A DNA stretch of 64,000 nt from Caballeronia telluris (GTDB lineage: Bacteria; Pseudomonadota; Gammaproteobacteria; Burkholderiales; Burkholderiaceae): assembly GCF_001544495.1 (NCBI RefSeq), contig NZ_FCNZ02000009.1, positions 1 through 64,000 on the forward strand, in the 5' to 3' direction. A model generated the notes under the pieces. The model saw only the letters and a program-made list of their open reading frames with translations. It ran no database searches and was not told the origin of the DNA. Both the position numbers and the translations under genes were made by a program. Shown one piece after another: positions 16,613 through 25,727 of the stretch (its first letter is position 1; each line of letters opens with the position of its first letter).

Positions 16613-17826
16613 GCACGGGTCCGCAAGCCATCAATGTCGTGAAGGCGTTCACGTCGCCGGGGAGCATCCGGCTGACGTCGCTGCCGCCGCTGTCGCTTTA
16701 CGTCCACTTTCCGTGGTGCGTGCGCAAGTGTCCGTATTGCGATTTCAACTCACACGAGTGGAAAGGCGATTCGTTTCCCGAAGACCGCTATCTCGACGCG
16801 CTGCGCGCCGACCTCGAACGCGCACTGCCGCTCGTGTGGGGCCGGCAGGTGCATACGATCTTCATCGGCGGCGGCACGCCGAGTCTTTTGTCCGCGAAAG
16901 GGCTCGACCGGCTGCTGTCGGATGCGCGCGCCCTCCTTCCGCTCGACGCCGACGCCGAAATCACGCTCGAAGCGAATCCCGGCACCTTCGAAACGGCGAA
17001 GTTCGCGCAGTTTCGCGCAAGCGGCGTGAACCGGCTCTCGGTGGGCATCCAGAGCTTCAACGCGCTGCATCTGAAGGCGCTCGGGCGCATCCACGATTCG
17101 ACGCAGGCGCACAAGGCCGTCGAAATCGCGGCGCGTCACTTCGACAACTTCAATCTCGACCTGATGTTCGCGCTGCCGCAGCAGTCGCTCAACGAATGCC
17201 GAAGCGATATCGAAACCGCGATCGGCTTCGCGCCGCCGCATCTGTCGCTGTACCACCTGACGCTCGAACCGAACACGCTGTTCGCGAAGTTCCCGCCGCA
17301 AGTCCCCGACGACGACGCCTCCGCCGACATGCAGGAGTGGATTCACGAGCGCACGCGCGCGGCGGGCTATGAGCGCTATGAAGTGTCGGCGTATGCGAAG
17401 CCGCATCGACAGAGCCGCCACAACCTGAACTATTGGCGCTTCGGCGACTATCTCGGCATCGGCGCGGGCGCGCATACGAAGCTGTCGTTCCCGCAAAAGA
17501 TCGTGCGCCAGGCGCGCTACAAGCACCCCGCGACGTACATGGACGAAGCGCTCGCCGGCGCGCCCATCCAGGAAGAACGCGAAGTCGGCCCGCATGATCT
17601 GCCGTTCGAATTCATGCTGAACACGCTGAGGCTCGTCGAGGGATTCCCGGTGCATGCGTTCGTCGAGCGCACCGGCCTCGCGATGTCGACGATCGAACCC
17701 GCGCTCGTCGAAGCCGAGCGGCGCGGCCTGATTCATCGCGACTTCGAGCGCATCGCGCCGACCGAACTCGGGCAGCGCTTCCTCAACGACCTCCAGGAAC
17801 TCTTCCTGAAGGACAGCCGAACGTGA
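16609..17826 (+). CDS. hemW: radical SAM haem chaperone HemW
   Basis: A 405-residue HemW protein, once annotated as a second coproporphyrinogen III oxidase (HemN-like) but now viewed as a haem chaperone. The radical SAM cluster motif is CVRKCPYCDFNSH (CxxxCxxC). IFIGGGTPSLLS, EANPGTFE and NRLSVGIQSFN follow, and the HemW C-terminal domain has a winged-helix-like end. The extra Cys that distinguishes true HemN (CxxxCxxCxC) is replaced by Phe, supporting HemW. GTG start overlapping rdgB; the stop overlaps the next gene by four bases. Confidence 0.93.
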   Translation: MSTGPQAINVVKAFTSPGSIRLTSLPPLSLYVHFPWCVRKCPYCDFNSHEWKGDSFPEDRYLDALRADLERALPLVWGRQVHTIFIGGGTPSLLSAKGLDRLLSDARALLPLDADAEITLEANPGTFETAKFAQFRASGVNRLSVGIQSFNALHLKALGRIHDSTQAHKAVEIAARHFDNFNLDLMFALPQQSLNECRSDIETAIGFAPPHLSLYHLTLEPNTLFAKFPPQVPDDDASADMQEWIHERTRAAGYERYEVSAYAKPHRQSRHNLNYWRFGDYLGIGAGAHTKLSFPQKIVRQARYKHPATYMDEALAGAPIQEEREVGPHDLPFEFMLNTLRLVEGFPVHAFVERTGLAMSTIEPALVEAERRGLIHRDFERIAPTELGQRFLNDLQELFLKDSRT

Positions 17827-19046
17827 GCGCGCCGAGCACGCTGCCCGGCCCGATCATGCGTCATCGTCCGTTCGCGCTGTTCTGGAGCGCGCGCGTGATG
17901 TCGTCGGTGGCATTCCAGATGATGTCGGTCGCGATCGGCTGGCAGATCTACTCGATCACGCATAGCGCCTACGCGCTCGGGCTCGTCGGGCTCGCGCAGT
18001 TCGTGCCGATGTGTGTGCTGACGCTGGTCGTCGGCCATGTCGCGGATCGGTATGACCGGCGCACGATCGCGTTCGTCTGCCAGTTCTTGCAAGGGCTCGC
18101 AGCGTTGACGCTGTGCGTCGGCGCGTGGCACGGCTTGCAGAGTCCCGCGCTGATCTACGCCATCGCGACGATCACCGGCGCGGCCCGCGCCTTCGAATCG
18201 CCTTCGATGGCCGCGCTCTTGCCCAACCTCGTGCCGCGCACGCAGTTGCAGCACGCGACCGCGTGGTCGACGTCCGCGAACCAGACCGCGCAGATTCTCG
18301 GGCCGGCGATGGGCGGCCTGCTATACGGGCTCGGCGCGTCGAGCGTGTACGGACTGGTCGCGTGCGCGTTCGTGGCGGCGGCGGCGTTCGTGGCGTCGAT
18401 TCGCATCGACGAGGCCGTGCGCATGCGCGCGCCGCTGTCCTTCGAGTCGCTCTTCTCGGGCATCGCGTTCATTCGACAGAAACCGGTGATCCTTGGCGCG
18501 TTGTCGCTCGATCTGTTCGCTGTGCTGCTCGGCGGCGCGACCGCGCTCCTGCCGGTCTTCGCGCACGATATTCTGCACGCCGGACCGTGGGCGCTCGGCG
18601 TGATGCGCGCGGCGCCGGCGGCCGGCGCGCTTGCCGGGGCGATCTGGCTCGCGCATTTTCCGCTGAAGCAGCGCGCGGGGACGGCGCTCTTCGGCGGGGT
18701 GATCGCGTTCGGTATCGCGACGGTTCTGTTCGGGCTGTCGCGCAATCTGGTTGTGTCGCTGGTCGCGCTGGCGGCGCTTGGGGCGTCGGATGTGATCAGC
18801 GTCGTCGTGCGGACGTCGCTCGTGCAGTTGCAGACGCCCGACGAAATGCGCGGACGCGTCGGCGCGATCAATTCGCTCTTCATCGGCACGTCGAATCAGC
18901 TCGGCGAGTTCGAATCGGGGATGACGGCGGGATTGTTCGGCGCGGTGCCGGCGGTGCTGATCGGCGGGATCGGGACGATCGCCATCGCGCTCTTGTGGAT
19001 GCGGCTTTTTCCCGCGTTGAGGGCGACGCGGTCGCTGGAGGGATAA
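17823..19046 (+). CDS. MFS transporter, putative drug/metabolite exporter
   Basis: A 407-residue major-facilitator protein with about 12 hydrophobic segments. The N-terminal half carries the loop motif GHVADRYDRRTIAFVCQ between helices 2 and 3; the type resembles the MFS-3 / enterobactin-exporter-like group (FALFWSARVMSSVAFQMMSVAIGWQIY). The central loop has EAVRMRAPLSFESLFSGIAFIRQKPVI, split here into short parts. The GTG start overlaps the hemW stop by four bases (GTGA), so it is the last gene of the rph-rdgB-hemW run. Substrate unknown. Confidence 0.88.
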   Translation: MSAPSTLPGPIMRHRPFALFWSARVMSSVAFQMMSVAIGWQIYSITHSAYALGLVGLAQFVPMCVLTLVVGHVADRYDRRTIAFVCQFLQGLAALTLCVGAWHGLQSPALIYAIATITGAARAFESPSMAALLPNLVPRTQLQHATAWSTSANQTAQILGPAMGGLLYGLGASSVYGLVACAFVAAAAFVASIRIDEAVRMRAPLSFESLFSGIAFIRQKPVILGALSLDLFAVLLGGATALLPVFAHDILHAGPWALGVMRAAPAAGALAGAIWLAHFPLKQRAGTALFGGVIAFGIATVLFGLSRNLVVSLVALAALGASDVISVVVRTSLVQLQTPDEMRGRVGAINSLFIGTSNQLGEFESGMTAGLFGAVPAVLIGGIGTIAIALLWMRLFPALRATRSLEG

Positions 19047-19089
19047 GCGTTCGTCGAGCAGGCGAGTTGCGCTACAATACCCGCCTTCT

Positions 19090-19179
19090 GGAGGTGTGGC
19101 CGAGCGGTTTAAGGCACCGGTCTTGAAAACCGGCGAAGGAGCGATCCTTCCGTGAGTTCGAATCTCACCGCCTCCGCCA
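19090..19179 (+). tRNA. tRNA-Ser(UGA)
   Basis: A 90-nt class II tRNA with acceptor GGAGGTG/CGCCTCC, anticodon stem CCGGT/ACCGG with loop CTTGAAA (anticodon TGA), a long variable arm, TTCGAAT T-loop and encoded CCA. TACAAT at 19071-19076 may be the -10 box. Confidence 0.97.
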
Positions 19180-19369
19180 GAATCCATTCGAGCGCATCAA
19201 GCCGCTCGACCCGTCTCGTCGTTCATCCCCGCTCCGTATTCCAAGTACGCGCATCGCAGCGCCATGGCGGCGTCGGACGCTGCTTTTCAGCCTGGCGAAA
19301 TTGACGCATCGTGAACGCCGTTGCCTGATCCCACTCAAACGCCTTCGATCACAACACCCGGAGACCGCC

Positions 19370-19690
19370 ATGAGACTCCCCGCCATCGCGCTCGGCCTGC
19401 TCGCCCTGTCCGCCCTCGCCCTCGCCCACGCGGACGAATCCGCCAGCCAATGGCGCTTCACGGAAACCACGCTGTTCGATCTGATCCAGAACAACTACAC
19501 CATCATCGCGGTCACGAGCGGCACAACGCGCAGCGGAGCATCCGCGGAAGACACGTTCTTCCTCCAGAAGACCAATAGCGTATTCAAGTGCTTCGAGTCC
19601 CGCGACGCCAACGCGGGCGCAAAGCGCGCCACAGGCGCCGTCGAGTGCTACGAGCTGACCAAGCCCGGCGCGACCGCACCGGCCAAGTAA
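19370..19690 (+). CDS. small secreted protein, unknown function
   Basis: A 106-residue protein with a clear signal peptide (MRLPAIALGLLALSALALAHA) and a mature part of about 85 residues beginning DESASQWRFTETTLFDLIQNN. The segment NYTIIAVTSG...FFLQKTNSVFKCFE and a second Cys (VECYEL) are the visible conserved-looking parts; the two Cys may form a disulfide. Proteins of this layout are common in Burkholderiaceae as uncharacterised periplasmic proteins. It follows the tRNA-Ser after 190 bases. No function is assigned. Confidence 0.75.
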   Translation: MRLPAIALGLLALSALALAHADESASQWRFTETTLFDLIQNNYTIIAVTSGTTRSGASAEDTFFLQKTNSVFKCFESRDANAGAKRATGAVECYELTKPGATAPAK

Positions 19691-19735
19691 CAGACGCGGC
19701 AGCGCGAACTTGCGTCCGCGCTGCGCCAATGAAGC

Positions 19736-19906
19736 TCAGTTATCGTCGGAGCGCACCGGCGGTCGTTCATGCGGATCGGGCTCCGCTTTGTCGGCGTCCG
19801 GTTTGCCGGCCTCGGTGCCGGGTGACGCCTGGGGCGCCGGCTCGGGCGCCGGCTGATTCGGCCGGGCAGGTTGCCCCGCCGGTTGCGTAGTGGAGGCTGT
19901 GGGCAT
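19736..19906 (-). CDS. Pro-rich 56-residue hydrophilic protein
   Basis: A very short protein from MPTASTTQPAG to PPVRSDDN, low in hydrophobic residues, rich in Pro, Ala, Asp and Glu, and likely to be disordered. GAGGGAGA lies six bases before the ATG. No Cys, no membrane segment. It lies 75 bases after another tiny charged gene on the same strand, and the two may share a transcript. Function unknown; small stress-induced hydrophilic proteins can have this composition, but that is a guess. Confidence 0.55.
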   Translation of the reverse strand: MPTASTTQPAGQPARPNQPAPEPAPQASPGTEAGKPDADKAEPDPHERPPVRSDDN

Positions 19907-19981
19907 CGCGTTCTCCCTCTGGCTGGGGACGTCCCCCGCTACCAAGTTAGCACCGAACGCATCGGCCAACACGCGCGAATA

Positions 19982-20140
19982 TCAGCCGACGTCCGGTTCG
20001 CCCTCGCCGGACTTCTTGCCGGGCGTGTCGTTCGGCCCTTGCTTTCTCGCGTCGTCGTCGCGCTCGGGCAGCTTGCTCTTCTCGTTGTCGCTGTGTTCGG
20101 CGGGCTGTGCGTCGCCGGCCTGCTCCGTATCATTCGTCAT
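19982..20140 (-). CDS. charged 52-residue hydrophilic protein
   Basis: A 52-residue frame beginning MTNDTEQAGDAQPAEHSDNE and ending EGEPDVG, dominated by Asp, Glu, Lys, Gln and Pro with almost no hydrophobic residues. A strong ribosome site (GAGGAGGAG) sits a few bases before the ATG, which is the best evidence that it is translated. It resembles the downstream gene in style though not in alignable sequence. Probably disordered; function unknown. Confidence 0.6.
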   Translation of the reverse strand: MTNDTEQAGDAQPAEHSDNEKSKLPERDDDARKQGPNDTPGKKSGEGEPDVG

Positions 20141-20261
20141 GGTTCTCCTCCTCTTCCGATGGATGACGCAACCCTCAGCAAGCGGCGGGCCCGCCCGGCG
20201 CTTGGCGTCCTTCTTCGCTTTTGGCTACCATGAAAGTATCGCGAACAGCCGGGCGGCCGCC

Positions 20262-20762
20262 ATGATGGCATCGATCAAACCCTGCGCCACCTACGCGCAT
20301 ACCGTGCTCGCGGCGGTCGGCGTAATCGCGATCGTCGCCTTCGCGGGCTGCACGATCACCCCGCCGCCGAAATCGGTCGAAAGCCGTCCGCCGGCGGCCG
20401 TTGCCAGCGGCACTCTCGATCAGTACAAGGCGCGCGTCGCCCAGCGCATCTTCGAACGCAATCCGTCGCTCGTGCTCAAGGGCACGCCGCAGGCGATGCT
20501 GCGCTCGTTCGTCGTCGTCACCTTTACGGTCGATCGCGGCGGGCGCGTCGTGGAGTCGTCGGTCTATCGCACGAATGGCGACGACGAAGCCGAAGCCACC
20601 GCGCTCGCCTCGCTGCGTCGCTCGTCGCCACTGCCCGCGCCGCCGCCGCGTCTGCTCAACGGCAACGGCACGCTGGAACTGTTCGAAGGCTGGATGTTCA
20701 ACGACAACGGTCAATTCCAGTTGCAGACCTCGCACTCGCCGCAGGCGACGACCATCGACTGA
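20262..20762 (+). CDS. lipoprotein with TonB-like C-terminal domain
   Basis: A 166-residue protein with signal peptide and lipobox VAFAGC, so probably an anchored lipoprotein. The C-terminal part (SFVVVTFTVDRGGRVVESSVYRTNGDDEAEATALASLRRSSPLPAPP, given here only as its key blocks VTFTVDRGGRV and ALASLRRSSPLPAPP) has the form of a TonB C-terminal domain, including the Pro after the final helix. It lacks an N-terminal TonB membrane anchor and ExbB/ExbD neighbours, so a role as energy transducer is doubtful. ATG at 20262 is followed at once by a second ATG. Confidence 0.78.
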   Translation: MMASIKPCATYAHTVLAAVGVIAIVAFAGCTITPPPKSVESRPPAAVASGTLDQYKARVAQRIFERNPSLVLKGTPQAMLRSFVVVTFTVDRGGRVVESSVYRTNGDDEAEATALASLRRSSPLPAPPPRLLNGNGTLELFEGWMFNDNGQFQLQTSHSPQATTID

Positions 20763-20783
20763 TGCGTGTCCCGCCACGCTCGG

Positions 20784-20813
20784 TTGCCCCGGCCCGCGCA
20801 CGGTCGTTATAAT
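20784..20813 (+). promoter_or_regulatory. promoter of the MHS transporter gene
   Basis: TTGCCC (20784-20789), an 18-base spacer and a perfect TATAAT (20808-20813), leaving a leader of about 220 bases before the start at 21044. Confidence 0.6.
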
Positions 20814-21043
20814 TTTCGATACCCTCCGCCGGATACCCCTCCGGCACGGCCTTCGCCGCTTGCCGATCCGCATGCGGCGCGAAGCCCGACCAACGGCCCG
20901 CGCATTACGCATGTCGCGGCGCCCGGAACGCAGGCGCGTCGTTCTTCGGCGCGCCTTCTCGTCATACGCGTATCGCACCGATGCACCGCAAACAAGACCG
21001 CGGCCCAGCGGCAATCCCCCAGCACAACGACTACGGAGACTCC

Positions 21044-22348
21044 ATGTCCTTAGCATCGCTTTCCGCCGCCGAGCCCAACGACGGAAAAAACAGCGCATCG
21101 CGCGTGATTTTCGCGAGCTTCATCGGCACCGCCATCGAGTTCTACGATTTCTACGTCTACGCGACCGCCGCCGCGCTCGTCATCGGCCCGGTGTTCTTTC
21201 CGCACGGCGATCCGGCCGCGCAGGCGCTCTCGGCGTTCGTGACGTTCGGCATCGCGTTCGTCGCGCGGCCGATCGGCTCGTTCATCTTCGGCCACTTCGG
21301 CGACCGCATCGGACGCAAGTCGACGCTCGTCGCCTCGCTCCTCGTGATGGGCGTCTCGACGACGCTGATCGGCTTCGTCCCCGGTTACGATTCCATCGGC
21401 GCCGCGGCGCCCGTGCTGCTGTGCATCCTGCGCTTCGGGCAGGGCATCGGCCTCGGCGGCGAATGGGGCGGCGCCGCGCTCCTCGCGACCGAATACGCGC
21501 CGCCCGGCAAGCGCGGCTGGTTCGGCATGTTCCCGCAACTGGGGCCGTCGATCGGCTTTCTCGCGTCGAACGGTCTTTTCTTCGGTCTCGCGCTTTCGCT
21601 CTCGGACGAGCAATTCCGCAGTTGGGGCTGGCGTGTGCCGTTCATCGTGAGCGCGGTGCTCGTCGCGCTCGGGCTGTACGTGCGCCTGAAGATCGCGGAG
21701 ACGCCCGCGTTTCGCGCGGCCGTCGAACGCCACGAGCGCGTGCGCGTGCCGATCGCGACGCTCTTCGGCCGATACCTCGCGCCGACGCTCCTCGGCGCGC
21801 TCGCGATGGTCGTCTGCTATACGCTCTTCTATATCTCGACGGTCTTTTCGCTGTCGTATGGCGTATCGACCTTGCACTTCTCGCGCGAGAAATTCCTCGG
21901 TCTGCTCTGCTTCGCGGTCATCTTCATGGCAATCGCGACGCCGATCTCCGCGCGCGCCAGCGACCGCTTCGGACGCCGGCCGGTGCTGATCGTCGGCTGC
22001 ATCGCGGCGATCCTGTCGGGCTTCACGATGGCGCCGCTTCTCGGCAGCGGCAACACGTTCGCCGTGGCGCTTTTCCTCACGCTCGAACTGTTCCTGATGG
22101 GCGTGACGTTCGCCCCGATGGGCGCGCTCTTGCCCGAACTCTTCCCGACGAACGTGCGCTACACCGGCGCGGGCGTCGCCTACAACCTCGGGGGGATTCT
22201 GGGCGCGTCCGTGGCGCCGTACATCGCGCAACTGCTCGCGAACCGCGGCGGGCTCGCGTGGGTCGGTGGCTATGTGTCGGTCGCGGCGGCGGTGAGTCTC
22301 GTCGGCGTGCTGTGCATGCGCGAGACGCGCGACATCCGTCTCAGCTGA
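21044..22348 (+). CDS. MHS-family MFS transporter (ProP/ShiA-like)
   Basis: A 434-residue metabolite:H+ symporter. Signatures are FIGTAIEFYDFYVYATAAAL in helix 1, FGHFGDRIGRKSTLV in the helix 2-3 loop and GEWGGAALLATEYAPPGKRG in the helix 4-5 region, all typical of the family that moves organic acids, osmolytes or shikimate. About 12 membrane segments. The start at 21044 has CGGAG upstream; a longer frame exists but lacks a ribosome site. It is monocistronic with a good promoter; substrate unknown. Confidence 0.92.
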   Translation: MSLASLSAAEPNDGKNSASRVIFASFIGTAIEFYDFYVYATAAALVIGPVFFPHGDPAAQALSAFVTFGIAFVARPIGSFIFGHFGDRIGRKSTLVASLLVMGVSTTLIGFVPGYDSIGAAAPVLLCILRFGQGIGLGGEWGGAALLATEYAPPGKRGWFGMFPQLGPSIGFLASNGLFFGLALSLSDEQFRSWGWRVPFIVSAVLVALGLYVRLKIAETPAFRAAVERHERVRVPIATLFGRYLAPTLLGALAMVVCYTLFYISTVFSLSYGVSTLHFSREKFLGLLCFAVIFMAIATPISARASDRFGRRPVLIVGCIAAILSGFTMAPLLGSGNTFAVALFLTLELFLMGVTFAPMGALLPELFPTNVRYTGAGVAYNLGGILGASVAPYIAQLLANRGGLAWVGGYVSVAAAVSLVGVLCMRETRDIRLS

Positions 22349-22376
22349 GCGCGCGACGACGTGCGGCGCCGCGGCG

Positions 22377-23519
22377 TCAGCCGTCGCGCCGGTTGGTCAC
22401 GTGCGCGGGCACGGGCCGCTGCGGGCCGGCCTTGGGAACGGCCACGCGGCGCAGATCCTTGCGATCGCGCCAGAACCGCGCGAGCAGCATCAGACTGCCG
22501 ATGGCGAGTGCATCGGCGCCGAGCCCCGCGAGCCACGCGAAGTGGCCGGACGGAATCACGCGCAGGGCCGTGTCGAGCGCGAGCGACACGCCCGTTCCCG
22601 CGATGAAGCACACGAGCCCCTGCGTGCCGATCGTCACGACGCCCGGCAGGCTGCGCGCGAGCGAGCCGATCCAGCCGGCATGCACGGCGCGTGCGACGAC
22701 CCATGCGAACGCGGCGAAGCTCACGATGCGCAGCGACGCCAGGTTCTGTTTCATGTATCCCGGCGGCGGCGCGCTTTCGATGAAAAGCTTGGCACACGCG
22801 AACCCGAGCACGACCCCGATCGCAATGCGCGTGATCCAGCGCGCCGTCGCGCTCGCGTGGAATTCATCGCTGATCGGCTGGGTTCGGCCGAGGATGCCCG
22901 CGACGAACATCAGCTGCCAGGCGAACGGATTGAATGACCAGCCGTCGGCGTAGTTGGAAGGCAGGATGGGCGCGAGCTGGGTGGCGAACAGCCAGATGCC
23001 GAGGCTGCCGAACAGGACGAGCACGGGCTTTCTCGCCGCGAGCGGCACGACGACGGGCACAGCCAGCGCAAACAAGGCATACATCGGCAATACCGCCGAC
23101 AAATACGGCTGATTGCGCAGCATCGCAATACCGGCAATAAGTTCGAGCGGCCTTTCGAGAAACACGGGCCACTCGGTATATTCGACCATCGGCGAATCGA
23201 TGCGAAGCCACATCAGAAGCGCACCGGCTACGAGCATCAATGCCGCGGTAAAGAGATAGGCGCGATATATCTCCAGACTTCGCTTGAAAAAGCGCCGCCG
23301 CGCGGCTGATCCGCTGCGTCGCGATTCGAGCGCGGTATAGGCCGCCGCCGAAGCATAACCGCCGAGGAATACGAAAACCTCGGCGGAATCGCAGAACGCG
23401 TATTTATGCAGTGTGAAATTGGAAACCACGCTTCCCGATATGTGATCGACAGCGATGACGAGCAGGACAATTCCTCGAAAGAAATCGACTTCCAGTGAGC
23501 GCCCTGTCAGTGATGTCAT
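22377..23519 (-). CDS. OpgC-family membrane acyltransferase
   Basis: A 380-residue polytopic protein with about ten hydrophobic segments, beginning RSLEVDFFRGIVLLVIAVDHI. The EVDFFRG and DHI blocks and EVFVFLGGYASAAAY match the OpgC domain, whose founding member adds succinyl groups to osmoregulated periplasmic glucans. No mdoG/mdoH homologues are nearby, so the acceptor is unknown. The C-terminal tail after the last helix is basic. It converges on the MHS transporter with a 28-base gap. Confidence 0.85.
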   Translation of the reverse strand: MTSLTGRSLEVDFFRGIVLLVIAVDHISGSVVSNFTLHKYAFCDSAEVFVFLGGYASAAAYTALESRRSGSAARRRFFKRSLEIYRAYLFTAALMLVAGALLMWLRIDSPMVEYTEWPVFLERPLELIAGIAMLRNQPYLSAVLPMYALFALAVPVVVPLAARKPVLVLFGSLGIWLFATQLAPILPSNYADGWSFNPFAWQLMFVAGILGRTQPISDEFHASATARWITRIAIGVVLGFACAKLFIESAPPPGYMKQNLASLRIVSFAAFAWVVARAVHAGWIGSLARSLPGVVTIGTQGLVCFIAGTGVSLALDTALRVIPSGHFAWLAGLGADALAIGSLMLLARFWRDRKDLRRVAVPKAGPQRPVPAHVTNRRDG

Positions 23520-23768
23520 CGGTGAAGGCTCCGGGTCCGCCAGCCCGCGCTCCAGAGAGGACCGCCAGGTTTGTACGGGTTTGTACGAAGCTAGGGGAAA
23601 AGATTCCCCGAATCAAGATTTATTTGATTGCGTCCTGAACAAAGGTCGCGAGTATGGCGGGGAAATGGCTTTTTTGTCGGATTTGCGTCCGGCAGGCGCG
23701 CGCATATACTGAAATTAATCGGCGGGATAATACGGGACTGCCGCGAACGCTCGTCAAGGAGCCGGGAA

Positions 23769-23948
23769 ATGCGCATTCATCTGGAAAGCTCGCATCTCGT
23801 CGCGATTATTGCCATTGCATTGTTTACGGCCTTGATGCTTGCCATCCGGTTTCGACCGAAAAGCTGGCGCGGCGTACTTTGCGAAGCGCTGATCGCAAAT
23901 CTCGGTGCAATTGCCGCCGTGGTTGCTTTCGAAATTCTGACGGCATGA
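23769..23948 (+). CDS. small membrane protein, 59 residues
   Basis: Starts MRIHLESSHLVAIIAIALF, with AAGGAG seven bases before the ATG. Two hydrophobic segments (HLVAIIAIALFTALMLAI and ALIANLGAIAAVVAFEIL, about 18 residues each) are separated by a basic loop, RFRPKSWRG, suggesting a two-pass inner-membrane protein with a cytoplasmic or periplasmic hairpin. No family recognised. It stands alone between the divergent acyltransferase and the ClC gene. Confidence 0.65.
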   Translation: MRIHLESSHLVAIIAIALFTALMLAIRFRPKSWRGVLCEALIANLGAIAAVVAFEILTA

Positions 23949-24107
23949 ATTAGTCCAGGTTCGCGATTTAATTCAAGTCGCTTTCAATCGCTGTGCCAAG
24001 GTCTACCGCGCGATTTCCGGCGGGACGCCACCGCCGCGCGCACACCGAACGCCCTTCGTTTTTGAGATGGCTCGTTATAATCGACGCTTTTGCCGGCGGC
24101 CATCAGC

Positions 24108-25490
24108 ATGATTCGCGCGCTTCGCTCCCTTCCGATCGTCACCATCCGGCGCGCACGCAGCATCTGGCGCCGGTATGGCATTTTCTGGCTCGGCGCGATC
24201 GCGGTCGGCCTCGTCGCGGTGCTCTACGCGCGCCTGATCGACTGGGGTTACAGCCAGTTTCTCCACGTCCAGCGCGAACATGTCTGGCTGCCGCTCATCG
24301 TGACGCCCGCCGTCTCCGCGCTGTGCGTCTGGCTCACGCGCAAGTTCTTCCGCGGCGCCGAAGGCAGCGGCATTCCACAGGTCATCGCCGTGCTCAACGG
24401 GCCGACCTCGGCGCTGGGCGCCCGCCTGCTCACCTTCCGCATACTCATCGGCAAGATCGCCGTCTCGTTCCTCGCGATTCTCGGCGGCTTCACGATCGGC
24501 CGCGAAGGGCCGACCGTGCAGGTCGGCGCCGTGCTGATGTTCAACCTGCGCCGCCTCTATCCGCGCTCCAGTTCGGTCATCGAGCGGCAACTCGTGCTCG
24601 CGGGCGCGGCGGCGGGTTTGTCGGCGGCGTTCAACACGCCGCTCGCGGGCATCGTCTTCGCAATCGAGGAGCTCACGCGCAGCTTCTCCGTGCGCACGAG
24701 CGGCGTGCTGATCACGGGCATCATCCTCGCCGGTATCGTCGCGCTCGGGCTGAACGGCAACTACACGTACTTCGGCACGATCGACATCGGCCAGCACTTC
24801 CCCGATCTGCTCGCGGTCGCCATCGTGCTGACGGCGGTCGTCACGGGCATCGCGGGCGGCGTGTTCTGCTGGCTGCTGCTCAACACCGCGAAGTGGATTC
24901 CGGCGCCGCTGCGCCGGCTGCATACGTCGCAGCCGGTCGCATTCGCGGCGCTGTGCGGGCTGGTGATCGCGGCGGTCGGCATCGTGTCGGGCGGCACGAC
25001 GTTCGGCAGCGGTTACGAGGAAGCGCGCGGCCTGCTCGAAGGACACACGCAGTTGTCGATGTTCTATCCGCTGCTCAAGTTCGTCTCGATGATCGGTTCG
25101 TATCTGCCGGGCATTCCGGGCGGCATCTTTGCACCGTCGCTGTCGATCGGCGCGGGCTTCGGCAACGTGCTGCACATGATCTTCGAGGACATGCAGTTGC
25201 AGATGCTAATCGCGCTCGCTATGGTCGGCTATCTGGCGGCAGTCACGCAGTCGCCGATCACCGCGTTCGTGATCGTGATGGAGATGGTGAACGGTCACGC
25301 GCTCGTGATCTCGCTGATGGCGACGGCGCTGATTTCGAGCCGCGTCTCGGCGTTTTTCGCGCCGCCGCTCTACGAGGCGCTTTCCGAGCGCTACATGGGA
25401 CACATGCCGCAGCCCGCGCCCGCGCCTTCGCCCGAAGTGCCCGAGCCGCTCGTGGAGGAAGAAGACGAGAACGAGGCGCCGCGGAAATGA
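24108..25490 (+). CDS. ClC-family chloride channel/exchanger
   Basis: A 460-residue ClC protein with all three selectivity-filter motifs: EGSGIPQV, GGFTIGREGPTVQ with the gating Glu, and GGIFAPSLSIGAGFG. The gating Glu is present; whether it is an H+-coupled exchanger depends on the second (internal) Glu, which I could not place with confidence. No CBS domains follow; the C-terminus is a Pro/Glu-rich tail (PAPAPSPEVPEPLVEEEDE). Typical length for bacterial ClC. The start at 24108 (MIRALRSLP) follows a TATAAT at 24076-24081; ATG at 24090 in the same frame is possible. Confidence 0.94.
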   Translation: MIRALRSLPIVTIRRARSIWRRYGIFWLGAIAVGLVAVLYARLIDWGYSQFLHVQREHVWLPLIVTPAVSALCVWLTRKFFRGAEGSGIPQVIAVLNGPTSALGARLLTFRILIGKIAVSFLAILGGFTIGREGPTVQVGAVLMFNLRRLYPRSSSVIERQLVLAGAAAGLSAAFNTPLAGIVFAIEELTRSFSVRTSGVLITGIILAGIVALGLNGNYTYFGTIDIGQHFPDLLAVAIVLTAVVTGIAGGVFCWLLLNTAKWIPAPLRRLHTSQPVAFAALCGLVIAAVGIVSGGTTFGSGYEEARGLLEGHTQLSMFYPLLKFVSMIGSYLPGIPGGIFAPSLSIGAGFGNVLHMIFEDMQLQMLIALAMVGYLAAVTQSPITAFVIVMEMVNGHALVISLMATALISSRVSAFFAPPLYEALSERYMGHMPQPAPAPSPEVPEPLVEEEDENEAPRK

Positions 25491-25640
25491 ACCGCGCGAT
25501 CCCGCACGTGCCCCGCACGCGCGGACGGCGTGTTCAGCCGACACCGGCTGCGTAACGAGCCGGCCGAACGTTCAACGCGACGTCGACGAAAGACCAGACG
25601 ATTCCAGACACCCTCGCGCAAACGTTGACGCAAAAAAGCA

Positions 25641-25667
25641 AAAAGCCAGGATCGCCCGATCCTGGCT
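25641..25667 (-). terminator. terminator of the min operon
   Basis: AGCCAGGATCG and CGATCCTGGCT (25644-25667) form a long stem; on the minus strand U-rich sequence follows. It lies about 60 bases after the minE stop and could also stop plus-strand transcripts. Confidence 0.9.
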
Positions 25668-25727
25668 CATCTTTTCCCGACGCCCTTCCCGCGCGCGCCA
25701 CGCGCCGGGCGAAAGCGCCTTAACGTT

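Noticed and set aside
20401..22953. An 850-codon plus-strand frame crossing the TonB-like, MHS and OpgC genes
   Set aside because: It overlaps three well-supported genes in other frames and is dominated by Arg; a GC-rich shadow frame.
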